A DNA stretch of 64,000 nucleotides. Source: Verrucomicrobia bacterium LW23 (GTDB lineage: Bacteria; Verrucomicrobiota; Verrucomicrobiia; Methylacidiphilales; UBA1321). The notes beneath the pieces were generated by a model. That model ran no database searches and had not been told where the DNA came from. It saw only the letters and a program-made list of their open reading frames with translations. Location of the stretch: contig QAZA01000023.1 of NCBI GenBank assembly GCA_003054695.1, forward strand, positions 62,001 through 126,000, read 5' to 3'. How positions within the stretch are numbered: position 1 is the first letter of the stretch; the number at the start of each line of letters is the position of its first letter. This document shows positions 27,168 to 35,788 of this stretch, piece by piece. Both the position numbers and the translations under genes were made by a program.

Positions 27168-27623
27168 TTAGCGGGAGATGTCGTCCTGGCTTAGCAGGGT
27201 AAAGCCGTTTTGGGCCAGTACGTTGGCGGCGATGTCTTCGTCTTCCACGTGCATGGCCAGGGCGGCTTTGCCGTTGGGGGCGGTAAGCAGGGCGAAGGTG
27301 AAGTCGACATTGCACTCCGCCTGCAGCAGGGCGCTTAGCACGTACTTCAGGTCCGCGGCGCCGCCGGGCAGCTCCACCACCACGACGGTGCACTCGGTGT
27401 AGGCAACGTTGTACTCCTCAAAAATGGCGCGGGCGGATTGCTGGTCGTCCACCACCATGCGGGCAATCGACGAATCGGCGGTGTCGATGATCGTCAGCGC
27501 GACAATGTGGACATTGCGCTCATCAAAGTACTTCACAATCTCCAGCAGCCGCCCGACCTTGTTGGCCATAAAGACGGAAAACTGCACCACTTTAGTCGGC
27601 GAGAGCCCTTCGATGATATCCAT
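27168..27623 (-). CDS. Tandem ACT-domain protein
   Basis: 151 residues made of two ACT domains: VVQFSVFMANKVGRLLEIVKYFDERNVHIVALTIIDTADSSIARMVVDD (first) and CTVVVVELPGGAADLKYVLSALLQAECNVDFTFALLTAPNGKAALAMHVED (second). ACT pairs bind amino acids and regulate amino-acid metabolism; stand-alone pairs of this size are usually regulatory subunits or sensors. No acetolactate synthase or other partner is next to it. The ATG at 27623 starts MDIIEGLSPTKVV. Cytoplasmic. The ligand is unknown. Confidence 0.8.
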   Translation of the reverse strand: MDIIEGLSPTKVVQFSVFMANKVGRLLEIVKYFDERNVHIVALTIIDTADSSIARMVVDDQQSARAIFEEYNVAYTECTVVVVELPGGAADLKYVLSALLQAECNVDFTFALLTAPNGKAALAMHVEDEDIAANVLAQNGFTLLSQDDISR

Positions 27624-27777
27624 TTAAGACGTAGTTCTTCGCGCATCGCCGAGGCTTTGTCACGCGGAAAGATGGGCGGAATGCGGGGAAATTTTACCAG
27701 GGTAAGCCATCGGGGCGGCGGGCCGCGGCGGCCGGGTGCCGTGGAGGCGCCGCGGATGGGCGCACAGCGCTCAGTAA

Positions 27778-28722
27778 TCAGCGTATTTCGGCGTCGGGGT
27801 CAAACTCGTTGTCGTTTTGCATCAGGTGCATCACGCTTTGCAGCTGGTGATGCAGCTCATCGCGGTAGGCCTGGCGTACGGCGCGGCACTTTTCGCCCAG
27901 GGGCAGGGTTTTGCTGCGCCAGCGCCATACGGGGCGGACGCCGCACCAGCTGTTGGTCACAAAAATCTCGGTGGCTTCGTCCAGCACGGCGGGCTTCATC
28001 AGCACCTCTTTAACGCGGGCGCGGCGCATTACAAAATCGCGTACCACGCCGCGGCGGCAGCCGGCCTCGCCGGGGGGCGTGCACAGCTCGCCGTTGTGGA
28101 CCCAGAAGAGGTTGCCCATGGAGCAGGTGGCCAGGTTGCCATCCTCGTTGGTCAGCACGGCTTCGTCGGCGCGCACGTGGGTGCGGGCCTGGTAGTGGGT
28201 GAGGTAGCTGAGCGTTTTGTGGCGAGAATCCCAGTTTTTGCTGCACACCTGCTGATCCGCCAGGCCCAGCGTAAACGCGGCGGGCACGCGGGTATTATCC
28301 TCTACAAAAAAGTGCACACTCTCGCCGGGCGTTACAATCCAGCGCCAGCGGCCGGTAAGCTGGGGCAGATGCGGGGCTACCTGGCGGAAATCGCGCATCA
28401 CCTCCAGGCCCAGCGTGTCGGCGGAGTGGCGGATGCTTTTCCAGTGCTCGTTAAGGAAAAGCGGCACCCCATGCACCACGCGTATCGTCTCAAACACGCC
28501 CAGCCAGGGGCGGAAACTCGTCGCCGAGAAAAGACCCGGTATGTACGAGCCCGGCATGGCCGAGGCCGTCTCCGCCGCCGCTGCCACCGCACGCTCGGTG
28601 GATGTCGCCGAGATAACGCCGGACGACACCGCTTTGCCGGGGCGTCGCGCGCCGCTGCCGCCGCGAGCGGCCGACGGAGAGGAGGGCACTTTATGCAGGC
28701 TGGTGACGGGGGTGTTTCTCAT
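27778..28722 (-). CDS. pabC: Class-IV aminotransferase-fold protein, 4-amino-4-deoxychorismate lyase-like
   Basis: 314 residues. The first 55 are a low-complexity Ser/Ala-rich extension; the fold begins at LGVFETIRVVHGVPLFLNEHW. The PLP-enzyme motifs follow: lysine region HKTLSYLTHYQART, then ADEAVLTNEDGNLATCSMGNLFWVHNGELCTPPGEAGCRRGVVRDFV and VLDEATEIFVTNSWCGVRPV. PabC converts aminodeoxychorismate to p-aminobenzoate and pyruvate (folate pathway); branched-chain or D-amino-acid aminotransferases share the fold, but the position behind pabB decides. Its ATG overlaps the pabB stop as ATGA (28719-28722), so translation is probably coupled, which also supports this long start. Confidence 0.85.
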   Translation of the reverse strand: MRNTPVTSLHKVPSSPSAARGGSGARRPGKAVSSGVISATSTERAVAAAAETASAMPGSYIPGLFSATSFRPWLGVFETIRVVHGVPLFLNEHWKSIRHSADTLGLEVMRDFRQVAPHLPQLTGRWRWIVTPGESVHFFVEDNTRVPAAFTLGLADQQVCSKNWDSRHKTLSYLTHYQARTHVRADEAVLTNEDGNLATCSMGNLFWVHNGELCTPPGEAGCRRGVVRDFVMRRARVKEVLMKPAVLDEATEIFVTNSWCGVRPVWRWRSKTLPLGEKCRAVRQAYRDELHHQLQSVMHLMQNDNEFDPDAEIR

Positions 28723-30044
28723 GGCATGGGGGTGGGGCTGTCGCCACTGCCGGTGGTGCCGGTGCCGGGCGGGTACATCGATAAGACGGGTGAATCGCGG
28801 AAACTGGCAGGGGCGGGCGCGGCGCTCTGGGAGGGCACGGCGGAGGCTTCCTGCTCCATCGCCACCATCTGGTGGTAGGACTCCACGGCCAGGCGCATGC
28901 CGGAGGCCTTGTGCAGGGTCTCCTCGTACTCGCGAGCGGGAATGGAATCGGCCGTAATACCGCTGCCGGCGTGCAGAGAAAGCATCCCGTTGCGCAGCAA
29001 CAGGGTACGGATGGCGATACTGAATGCGGCGTCGCCGTTAAACGCAAAGTAGCCGATCGCCCCTGTAAATATACCACGGGGACACGGCTCCAGCTCCGCA
29101 ATTATTTCGCACGCGCGCTTTTTGGGCGCGCCGGTAATGGAGCCGCCGGGGAAGGCCACCTCCAGGGCGCGCAGCGCGTCGATACCCGGGCGCATCATGC
29201 CCTCCACGGTGGAGACGAGGTGGTAGACCTGGGCGTACTTCTCCAGCTTGATGATGTCGGTGACGACGACCGAGCCGTACTCGCAGATGCGGCCCAGGTC
29301 GTTGCGCTCCAGGTCGGTAATCATCGTCAGCTCGGCAATCTCCTTGCGGTCCGTCAGCAGCTCGTAGGCCAGCTGCGCGTCGCGGATGGGATCGCGGCTG
29401 CGAGGGCGGGTGCCCTTGATGGGCCTGGTGGCGACGTGGCGGCCCTGCACGGTGAGAAAGAGCTCCGGCGAGGCGCTCAGGATCACGTCGCCGCCCGTGC
29501 CCATGTCCAGAAAGGCCGAGCCGGGCGCCGGGCTGCGCCAGGTCAGCTGCTCGAAGAGGCGGTAGGGATCACCCGCAAAGGGCGCCGTAAAGCGCTGGGC
29601 GATGTTGACCTGGTAGATATCGCCGGAGCGGATATACTCCTGCGCGCGGGCCACGCGGGCCTCATACTCGGCGCGCGTCTGGTCGGGCGTAAAGTCGGGC
29701 GATCCGTGCGGGGCGGAGACGCCGGGGGCGCCGGGGGCGGTGCCGGGGCGCCATCGGGAGCGGCGCGCCTGCCACCACGCGTTGGGCTGGTCCGCCGGCA
29801 GCGCACGCAGTTTGGGAAAGATGAGGAAGTGGAAATCCCCCTCATACGTAAAGTAGCCGACGGCGGCGCCCTCCGGGTGGGGCGAGGAATCGAGCGACGG
29901 GCGGCGATAACGGGCCAGCACCTCGCGCAGGCGCCCCAGCTCCGCCCAACAGCCGCGCACTTCTTCCACGGGCTCATCGCCCTGGTAAATCCACCCGGGC
30001 AGAGTCCATGAGTTCAGCGAGACGAAAGGATCGCGGGTATGCAT
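28719..30044 (-). CDS. pabB: Aminodeoxychorismate synthase component I
   Basis: 441 residues, chorismate-binding enzyme. AVGYFTYEGDFHFLIFP is in the N-terminal sandwich. The catalytic half has RAQEYIRSGDIYQVNIAQRF, ASPELFLTVQGRHVATRPIKGTRPR, IAELTMITDLERNDLGRI, AFPGGSITGAPKKRACEII, and IFTGAIGYFAFNGDAAFSIAIRT with LHAGSGITADS. The PIKGT motif, with Lys where anthranilate synthases have Ala, marks PabB. It makes 4-amino-4-deoxychorismate from chorismate with ammonia from a PabA glutamine amidotransferase, not seen here. The C-terminal 45 residues are Pro/Ala/Ser-rich extra sequence. Coupled to pabC; folA for the same pathway is 17 kb away. Confidence 0.92.
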   Translation of the reverse strand: MHTRDPFVSLNSWTLPGWIYQGDEPVEEVRGCWAELGRLREVLARYRRPSLDSSPHPEGAAVGYFTYEGDFHFLIFPKLRALPADQPNAWWQARRSRWRPGTAPGAPGVSAPHGSPDFTPDQTRAEYEARVARAQEYIRSGDIYQVNIAQRFTAPFAGDPYRLFEQLTWRSPAPGSAFLDMGTGGDVILSASPELFLTVQGRHVATRPIKGTRPRSRDPIRDAQLAYELLTDRKEIAELTMITDLERNDLGRICEYGSVVVTDIIKLEKYAQVYHLVSTVEGMMRPGIDALRALEVAFPGGSITGAPKKRACEIIAELEPCPRGIFTGAIGYFAFNGDAAFSIAIRTLLLRNGMLSLHAGSGITADSIPAREYEETLHKASGMRLAVESYHQMVAMEQEASAVPSQSAAPAPASFRDSPVLSMYPPGTGTTGSGDSPTPMP

Positions 30045-30865
30045 GGGTGCCGGCCGTGGCCTGCAGTCACCGCCTGGTGCGGGGAGCGGAGGAGGCGAGA
30101 GGGTTGGATGGGGCTTTCGTGGAAGGAAAGCAACATGAAGTTAATCGTTCTCTACTTTAGAGAATTTCGGCGATGTTGAGAAGGGGATTTTTGGTGCAAA
30201 AGCTCGTATCTGCGTTTAAGCTACAAGGTGTTGCGTTCCAGAAACTCTCCGGAAGTCCTTGGACGCTCGCCCCATGCCCGCGCTTCATCTTTTTTGCCGA
30301 AAATCGACACGCGCATGTACGTTATGTTGATGAATTACTAAGGTGTAAACGCTAATAAACGCTAATACAATAAGGAGGCCCGATCGCCCGGTACTACTAT
30401 CCATCTCCTTCTCATTCCGCACTAATACAGCAGCCACAAGCGCTCCGCCCATTTATGCAATAGCGGGTTGTACCTTAGTACGCCAACGGATCACAGCCGG
30501 ACAAACCGCGATGTCGGGATATATCTCGTAACGGTTGCCACAACCCACGTTGTATCAGCACGTTTGGCGACTTCTTCCCGTCTGCAATTTGCCTAAATTT
30601 GGGGTTGATCCGCGACGCTTCCCCCGCTTGTATGGGGCACGACTACCCCTGGGGTTGCCGGCCGGCCGAGATGTGCGTGCCGCGGGGTGCGGGCACGTCG
30701 CTATGACAAAGAAAGCACACGATTATTGCCCATGCTCCGCGCTTACATCCACTGCTATTCATGTATATCACAACAGGAAAAGTGGCATACTTGTTAGGAA
30801 TGATTGCCTTTTGTTGCTTTCCTTATTAATGTACTATCAGCAGCGCTAAAGGATGGAACAGCCCC
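30045..30865. other. Unexplained 820-bp intergenic region
   Basis: Divergent gap between pabB (-) and the histidine kinase (+), AT-richer than average. It contains the direct repeat AAACGCTAAT (about 30346-30366), a purine-rich AATAAGGAGG at about 30369 without a following frame of note, and T-rich tracts. A frame at 30535-30849 has no ribosome binding site and poor composition, so I do not call it. No tRNA or known riboswitch pattern was recognised. Confidence 0.4.
30811..30839 (+). promoter_or_regulatory. Possible sigma70-like promoter of the histidine kinase gene
   Basis: TTGTTG (30811-30816) and CTATCA (30834-30839) with 17-nt spacing in an AT-rich stretch, 27 bp before ATG 30866. Both boxes deviate from consensus. 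Confidence 0.3.
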
Positions 30866-32512
30866 ATGGCTAAGTCGTTTGATGAGGAACGCCTTCTTGA
30901 CACACTCCGGCATACGGAGGTTGTCCTGTTTCGCGTGGACACCTCCCTGCGCTACACGTGGGTGTTTAACCTGCCCGAGTGCTTTGCGGATGCGGGCCTC
31001 ATCGGCAAATCCGACGGCGAGCTGCTGACCGCCGAGGAAGCCGAGCCGCTGATGCAGTCCAAACTGCTGGCCATAACCTCCGGCGAGCCGGCGCGCCTGC
31101 CCTGCCGCATGACGCTGTGCGGCCACACCCGGTGGTTTGACCTGCGTATCCTGCCCCAGCGCAACGCCGACGGCGACGGCGACGGCAATGGCAATGGCAA
31201 TGGCGCAGGCGCGTTGAACCCGGTAAGCGAGCTCCTCATCTCCGGCCACGACGTAACCGAGCGCCACCTGCTGGCCGCGCGCCTGCACGAGCTGACGCAC
31301 CACGCCGAGGAGATGCGGGAGCGCAGCGCGCGGCTGGAATCGCTGGGCCTGCTGGCGGGCGGTATCGCGCACGATTTCAATAACTTCCTGGCCGGCCTGG
31401 CCGCGTCCATCTCCCTGGCGCAGACGGACTTGCAGATATCGCTACGCAGCCACGAGTACCTGCAGGCGGCGCTCGACGCTTCCTTTGCCGCACAGCAACT
31501 TACCCGCCAGTTGCTCACCTTTACCAAAGGCCAGGCGCCCCACAAGCACGCGTGCGACATGCGCGAGCTGCTGGAGGACGCCACCCACTTTGCCCTGCGC
31601 GGCAGCTCCGTAGCCGCCCGCTTTGAGATTGACCCGGCGCTGTGGACCGTGGAGGCCGACGCGGGGCAAATCCGCCAGGTCATCCACAATATTGTGCTGA
31701 ACGCGCGCCAGGCGATGCCCGAGGGCGGCACCATCCGCGTGATGGCCGCCAACGCAGAGCCCGGCGTGGGCGGGCACAACGACACGGCCGTGTTCGCCGC
31801 GCCCTCGGTGGCGGTGACCATTCAGGATACCGGCACAGGCATCGCGGAGGAGTTGCGCGACCGGATCTTTATGCCCTACTTTACCACCAAAGGCACCGGC
31901 ACCGGCCTGGGCCTCTCCACCAGCCAAAGCATTGTGCAGCGGCACGGTGGGTCCCTCACCTTTACCAGTACGCCGGGGGTCGGCACCGCATTTACCGTTC
32001 GACTGCCCGCCCAGCCGGGCCTGCGCGTGGAAGCCGAGGAGGAGGCGCCGGCCGAGATGCGGGGCAGCGGCCGCATTCTGGTAATGGACGACAACGAACT
32101 GATCCGCAAGCTGGTGACGGAATTTCTCCAGAACGCCGGCTACGAGGTGGCCGCCGTAAGCGATGGCGATGCCTGCCTGCGCGTTGTGGCGGAGGGACTT
32201 GCGCGCGGCGAGACGTTCGACGCCTACCTGCTGGACCTCACCATCCCCGGCGGCCGCGGCGGCGTGGATACACTGCGCGAGCTCCAGTTGCTGCACCCCA
32301 CCGCCCGCGCCGTAGCCACCAGCGGCTACGCCGAGGAGGAACCGATGATTCACTTTGCCCGCCACGGCTTTTGCGACGTGCTGGCCAAGCCGTTTCGCTT
32401 TGAAGTGCTGGCCGCCACGCTGGACCGCGCCATGGCCCTGGACGGCAACCCACCTCTCCCGCGGCCCGCCCCCCGCGAGGTGCGCGAACATCTGCACGAT
32501 GTCTCGCTTTAG
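30866..32512 (+). CDS. Hybrid sensor histidine kinase / response regulator
   Basis: 548 residues, no membrane segment, so a cytoplasmic sensor. Residues about 10-130 are a PAS-like sensor (TEVVLFRVDTSLRYTWVFN, then a repeat-encoded DGDGDGNGNGNG loop, SGHDVTERHLLAARL). The phosphoacceptor His is in LAGGIAHDFNNFLAG near residue 167. The HATPase has NIVLNARQAM (N box), DTGTGI (G1), FTTKGTGTGLGLS (G2). The receiver domain starts ILVMDDNE; its phosphoacceptor Asp is in AYLLDLTIPGG and the Lys in VLAKPF. The class matches PAS-HisKA-REC kinases that phosphorylate their own receiver. ATG 30866 is preceded by AAAGGA about 12 nt upstream. No partner regulator is adjacent. Confidence 0.9.
   Translation: MAKSFDEERLLDTLRHTEVVLFRVDTSLRYTWVFNLPECFADAGLIGKSDGELLTAEEAEPLMQSKLLAITSGEPARLPCRMTLCGHTRWFDLRILPQRNADGDGDGNGNGNGAGALNPVSELLISGHDVTERHLLAARLHELTHHAEEMRERSARLESLGLLAGGIAHDFNNFLAGLAASISLAQTDLQISLRSHEYLQAALDASFAAQQLTRQLLTFTKGQAPHKHACDMRELLEDATHFALRGSSVAARFEIDPALWTVEADAGQIRQVIHNIVLNARQAMPEGGTIRVMAANAEPGVGGHNDTAVFAAPSVAVTIQDTGTGIAEELRDRIFMPYFTTKGTGTGLGLSTSQSIVQRHGGSLTFTSTPGVGTAFTVRLPAQPGLRVEAEEEAPAEMRGSGRILVMDDNELIRKLVTEFLQNAGYEVAAVSDGDACLRVVAEGLARGETFDAYLLDLTIPGGRGGVDTLRELQLLHPTARAVATSGYAEEEPMIHFARHGFCDVLAKPFRFEVLAATLDRAMALDGNPPLPRPAPREVREHLHDVSL
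31170..31211. repeat. Hexanucleotide repeat inside the sensor kinase gene
   Basis: GACGGC units followed by GGCAAT units, about 7 in all, encode (DG)3(NG)3. Unit number changes in steps of 2 residues without a frameshift, so length variation is possible. Confidence 0.7.
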
Positions 32513-32638
32513 GTGAGGTAGCATCGTCACGAGATTTAGCGGGAGATGTCGATATTCAGCGCAAGGCTGAACGTCGTTCGGGAGGCGGCACCTTGTGTTG
32601 CCTTGGCGATTGCCCGCTCATGCGGTACATTCATCGCT

Positions 32639-33634
32639 ATGTCCTCCTCACCTTCCCCCGATTTCTCCGCCAATATGGATCGCTTTACCGGCGAGCCCGG
32701 CGCGGGCGGCTATGCGGCGGGGTACGATCGCTTTCGCCCGGCGCCGCCGGATATGCTGGCCGTTATCCTGGCCCGCATGGCCGGCGTTGCCCTGGCCGGC
32801 GATACTACCCCGGGCCTCCCCGCTTTGGGCACGGTGGTGGATCTAGGCAGCGGCACTGGGCTCTCCACACGGTACTGGGCGGCGCGCGCGGCGCGGGTGG
32901 TGGGCGTGGAGCCGACCGATGCGATGCGCCGGCAGGCGGAGGAGGCCGGGCGCGCGTTCACTAACATTGCGTACAGCAGGGCTTTCTCGCACGAGACGGG
33001 GCTGCCGTATCAGTCCGCCGACATCGTCTCGTGCTCGCAGTCGCTGCACTGGATGCACCCGGTGCTGACCTTCCGCGAGGCGGCGCGCGTGCTGCGTCCG
33101 CGCGGCGTGTTTGCCGCCAGCGACTACGACTGGCCGCCCGCCACCGGCTCCTGGGAGGCCGATGCCGCGTACCAGGCATGCGCGGAGCGCGTCGACGCCC
33201 TGGCCCGCGAGCATGGAGTGGCGCCGGTGGTGCAGGTGAGCGACGACGATCCGGAGGCCCAGGCGGAAGCCGAAGCGCTTGCCGCCCAAAGCCTTGGCGT
33301 CGCACCGGCAGGCAGGCGGGCCCTGTCCCCCGCCGCCGCTCGCCCGTCCGCCCCGGTGCTGCACTGGGACAAGGAGCGGCACCTGGACCGCATGCGCCGC
33401 AGCGGCGCTTTCCGCTACGTGCGGGAGATTGCGATTCACCAACAGGACGCAGGCAACGCGGACCGGCTGGTGGGGCTGATGCTAAGCCAGGGCTCCGTCA
33501 ACTCCCTGCTCAAACTCGGCTTTCACCAGGAGGACATTGGCATCGCCCAGCTCCGCGAGGCAGCCGCCCGCTGCCTGGGCCCGGAGCCGCGCCCGTGGGT
33601 GTGGACATGCCGCGTCCGCCTGGGCATTGTGTAA
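32639..33634 (+). CDS. SAM-dependent methyltransferase, class I
   Basis: 331 residues. Motif I is GTVVDLGSGTGLSTRYWAARA and motif II GVEPTDAMRRQA, then the usual DIVSCSQSLHWMHPVLTFREAARVLRPRGVFAASDY. This arrangement is typical of the Ubi/Bio/TehB-like small-molecule methyltransferases. The C-terminal 130 residues hold an Ala-rich insert and the substrate lid (HWDKERHLDRMRRSGAFRYVREIAIHQ). ATG 32639 (MSSSPSPDFSANMDRFTG) is the first sensible start; further upstream is non-coding-like. Cytoplasmic. The acceptor is unknown and the neighbours give no hint. Confidence 0.85.
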   Translation: MSSSPSPDFSANMDRFTGEPGAGGYAAGYDRFRPAPPDMLAVILARMAGVALAGDTTPGLPALGTVVDLGSGTGLSTRYWAARAARVVGVEPTDAMRRQAEEAGRAFTNIAYSRAFSHETGLPYQSADIVSCSQSLHWMHPVLTFREAARVLRPRGVFAASDYDWPPATGSWEADAAYQACAERVDALAREHGVAPVVQVSDDDPEAQAEAEALAAQSLGVAPAGRRALSPAAARPSAPVLHWDKERHLDRMRRSGAFRYVREIAIHQQDAGNADRLVGLMLSQGSVNSLLKLGFHQEDIGIAQLREAAARCLGPEPRPWVWTCRVRLGIV

Positions 33635-34058
33635 CGGCGGCAAGCGAGGCGGAAGAGGGGAATCTTTAGCCTCGAATGAAAAGAAATAGAGCGGCTTCCG
33701 TAATGGTGTACAAGAGGCTGTCGACATTTCCGATGCATCCCCTTGGCGAAACTTTCCGTCCTTGGCGATACGATCTGCCTTGGATCTACGGACCTTCAGA
33801 TAACATCGCCAAGGGCGGAAAGTTTCGCCAAGACTGAGGCGAAAAATGCTAAATGCTAAACTTTTAGAATTCTCTCACGGTAAGATTCTATAAACACAAA
33901 CCACCTGTTAACTTCCTTCCTTTCCCCCCATTCGTCCCCTTCGTGCTATTCGTTGTTAAATATTCCCCGTTCTCCGCACATCCGGCTTGAACTTCGTCCG
34001 TCTCAATGCGAGCATTGGCGTCGTGAAACGGACCCTACTTGCCGCCCTTTTTGCCCGC
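33635..34058. other. Intergenic region with a 28-bp-arm hairpin
   Basis: About 420 bp: family-D repeat and hairpin at 33716-33831, an AT-rich stretch around 33845-33910 and an inverted accessory repeat (TTCGTGCTATTCGTTGTTAA, 33940-33959). No gene seen. Confidence 0.5.
33716..33831. repeat. GTCGACATTTCC repeat with long hairpin (family D)
   Basis: Arms 33742-33769 and 33804-33831 (28 nt; CTTGGCGAAACTTTCCGTCC start) pair with one mismatch. The upstream part, GAGGCTGTCGACATTTCC, and the left arm also occur at 9121-9180 in diverged form (GAGGTTGTCGACATTTCC). Confidence 0.7.
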
Positions 34059-34943
34059 ATGGATTTAACCTTTGCATCTCGCGCAGCGGTGCTTGCGGCA
34101 GCGGCCGCACTGGCGCTGGCGGCTCCCGCGGCAATCGCCCAGGAGGCGGCAGGCGCGGGCAGTGGCGAGTTCAAGGTAGGCGCGCCGGTTTCGGATATCC
34201 GCACGCCGGAGGACAAGTTGTACCGCATTTACCAGGCGGAGGGGATGTTCCGCATTGACTCGGGCAACCCCGGCAGTTCGTCGCGCAAAACGTTTATCTA
34301 CAACACCGCCAAGGGTTTGCTTTTCTCGCTTAACTACCGCGACAAGACCTACACGCGGGTGCCGATCAACCTGCCTGCCAACCAGCGCTCGCAGTTCTCC
34401 AACCGCGACAACGAAACGCGCAACGACATCATCAAGACGGCCGATGCCGAAAAGGCGGCGGTAAACGGCGCGTTTAATTACGACCTGACCGACATGCGCC
34501 AGCTGAGCGAGATTATGCTGGGCACCACCACGTGCGAGCGCTACTCGCTGGAGAAAGACGGCGTGCGCACCACCGTGTACCTGAGCAAGGACAAGGGCTA
34601 CCCCATGCGCATTACGCGGCAGTCGCGCGACGGCTCCTCCAGCTCGCAGATCCGCATTTTTGAGTTTACCTACCCCAACCTGGCGCTGCCGGAAGGCACG
34701 TTTGAGCCGCCCATGGACTTCCGCCGCGTCGCCCCGCTCATCGATCCCGTCGACCCCGCCCTGCTGGCCGCCGAACGCGCCGACCCGGGCGCCGCCGCCG
34801 CCGACAAACCCGCCGAAGGCGAGCACGCCGCCGCCACGCCCCCCGGCGACGGCACCCCCGCCGCCCCGCCCGAAGCCCCCGCCAAGCCCAAACCAAAGGT
34901 GCCGGAAAACGAGCCGTTCCTCAGCACCAAGCCGCTGCTGTAA
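34059..34943 (+). CDS. Exported protein, LolA/DUF4412-like sandwich with Pro/Ala-rich tail
   Basis: 294 residues. The signal peptide MDLTFASRAAVLAAAAALALA...AIAQ is clear, so it is periplasmic or outer-membrane associated. The body (LYRIYQAEGMFRIDSGNPGSSSRKTFIYNTAKGLLFSLNYRDKTYTRVP, YDLTDMRQLSEIMLGTTTCERYSLEKDGVRTTVYLSKDKGYPMRITRQ, RIFEFTYPNLALPEGTFEPP) has the strand pattern of DUF4412 / LolA-fold proteins that bind lipid or act at the envelope. The last 70 residues are a Pro/Ala/Lys tail (PPEAPAKPKPKVPENEP). ATG 34059 is preferred over the earlier in-frame TTG because it starts right at the signal peptide. Function inferred from fold only. Confidence 0.65.
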   Translation: MDLTFASRAAVLAAAAALALAAPAAIAQEAAGAGSGEFKVGAPVSDIRTPEDKLYRIYQAEGMFRIDSGNPGSSSRKTFIYNTAKGLLFSLNYRDKTYTRVPINLPANQRSQFSNRDNETRNDIIKTADAEKAAVNGAFNYDLTDMRQLSEIMLGTTTCERYSLEKDGVRTTVYLSKDKGYPMRITRQSRDGSSSSQIRIFEFTYPNLALPEGTFEPPMDFRRVAPLIDPVDPALLAAERADPGAAAADKPAEGEHAAATPPGDGTPAAPPEAPAKPKPKVPENEPFLSTKPLL

Positions 34944-35026
34944 CCGGGGCGGACGCAAGTTGGCAGAGCCGGAGACGGCGGCGCTGTCCGTTTCTGTTTC
35001 CGAAGGTGCCAGGGGAGAAATCTCGT

Positions 35027-35076
35027 GGGGATTTTGAGATGCGGGCAAGGCGGGCCGGGGGAGTGCATCCCCTGGA
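35027..35076. repeat. Structured repeat family A, partial copy 3
   Basis: The segment GATTTTGAGATGCGGGCAAG...GGGAGTGCAT matches the first half of the 94-nt core at 7445 and 46855. Here the arms are different and short (CCAGGGGA at about 35010, TCCCCTGG at about 35067). It abuts repeat B. Confidence 0.65.
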
Positions 35077-35266
35077 ATCAGGAACCCACGCGAAGCGCTC
35101 TTCCGTCGGACCCTACGCGCTCGTTCCTCGCGCGGGGCGTGTTAAGGACGACAGAAAATGCCTCCCACATGCAGTAAACGAGCGCGAGTGGATCGACACA
35201 TGAACGCTTCGCGTGGGGTTCCCGAAGCGAACTTTCCCGGGGTAGTCCTCGCATCAGAAATGCTGG
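35071..35266. repeat. Palindromic repeat, family B, copy 2
   Basis: About 195 bp similar to 9840-10035: CGCGAAGCGCTCTTCCGTCG, GAGCGCGAGTGGATCGA, GAACGCTTCGCGTGGGGTTC and CTTTCCCGGGGTAGTCCTCG are shared in order. The inner palindrome (CGCGAAGCG / CGCTTCGCG) is retained, but the outer left arm present in copy 1 is replaced by the family-A core. Confidence 0.75.
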
Positions 35267-35356
35267 CGAGTGACGGCGGGACGGCAGATACTGAAGGCTG
35301 GATAAGGATCAGAGTTTTACAGCAGCCTGTTCTTTCCCTTAGACTCTCGGCTTGCC

Positions 35357-35602
35357 ATGATTCACCCCGACCTTCTCGCCATCCTCGTCTGCCCGGAGTC
35401 GCGGCAGGAACTCCGCGAAGCTTCCGCCCAGGAGGTTGCCGCGCTTAATGCGCGCATCGCCGAGGGCAAAGCGCAGGATGTGGCCGGCGGCAAAGTGGCG
35501 CAAGCCGTGGAGGGCCTGCTGATCCGCTCCGATGGCACACGGGGATACGCCGTGCGCCAGGGCATCCCGGTAATGCTGATGGACGCCGCGATTAAGCTGT
35601 AG
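35357..35602 (+). CDS. Trm112-like small protein
   Basis: 81 residues. The start MIHPDLLAILVCPESRQELREA and the end GLLIRSDGTRGYAVRQGIPVMLMDAA match the Trm112/YcaR fold (small zinc-ribbon-derived proteins that activate methyltransferases or accompany lipid A genes). Only the first cysteine (LVCPE) remains; the other metal ligands are missing, as in many bacterial members. The middle carries an Ala-rich helix insert. ATG 35357 is followed by the conserved HPDLLAILVCP. Possibly supports a methyltransferase such as that at 32639, but this is only a guess from proximity. Confidence 0.8.
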   Translation: MIHPDLLAILVCPESRQELREASAQEVAALNARIAEGKAQDVAGGKVAQAVEGLLIRSDGTRGYAVRQGIPVMLMDAAIKL

Positions 35603-35788
35603 TCAGTGTCGTGGCGAGGGTGGCTCGAGGATGGGTGTCCACGGCCCGGCCGCTCCCTGGCGCCGTTGGCGCTCCGGAACACCTCGCCTTGCGTGCACCT
35701 GTGCCTGAGTGCCTGAACTGCTCGGGCCGAGTCCCCCAAGCCGGCGCTTTACCTTGGCCGTTGGGCCCAGTAGAATTCGCGGCATATC

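Larger units (their letters stand above)
34944..35356. other. Intergenic region with repeats A and B
   Basis: About 410 bp between two same-strand genes, mostly occupied by a partial family-A core (35027-35076) and family-B palindrome (35071-35266). Right of it, TTGAAG-like and TTCTTTCCCTTAGACT sequences may hold the promoter of the next gene, without a clear match. Confidence 0.5.

Noticed and set aside
30535-30849. 104-codon frame before the histidine kinase
   Set aside because: No ribosome binding site, no conserved-looking segments, poor codon pattern, and it overlaps the kinase promoter region.
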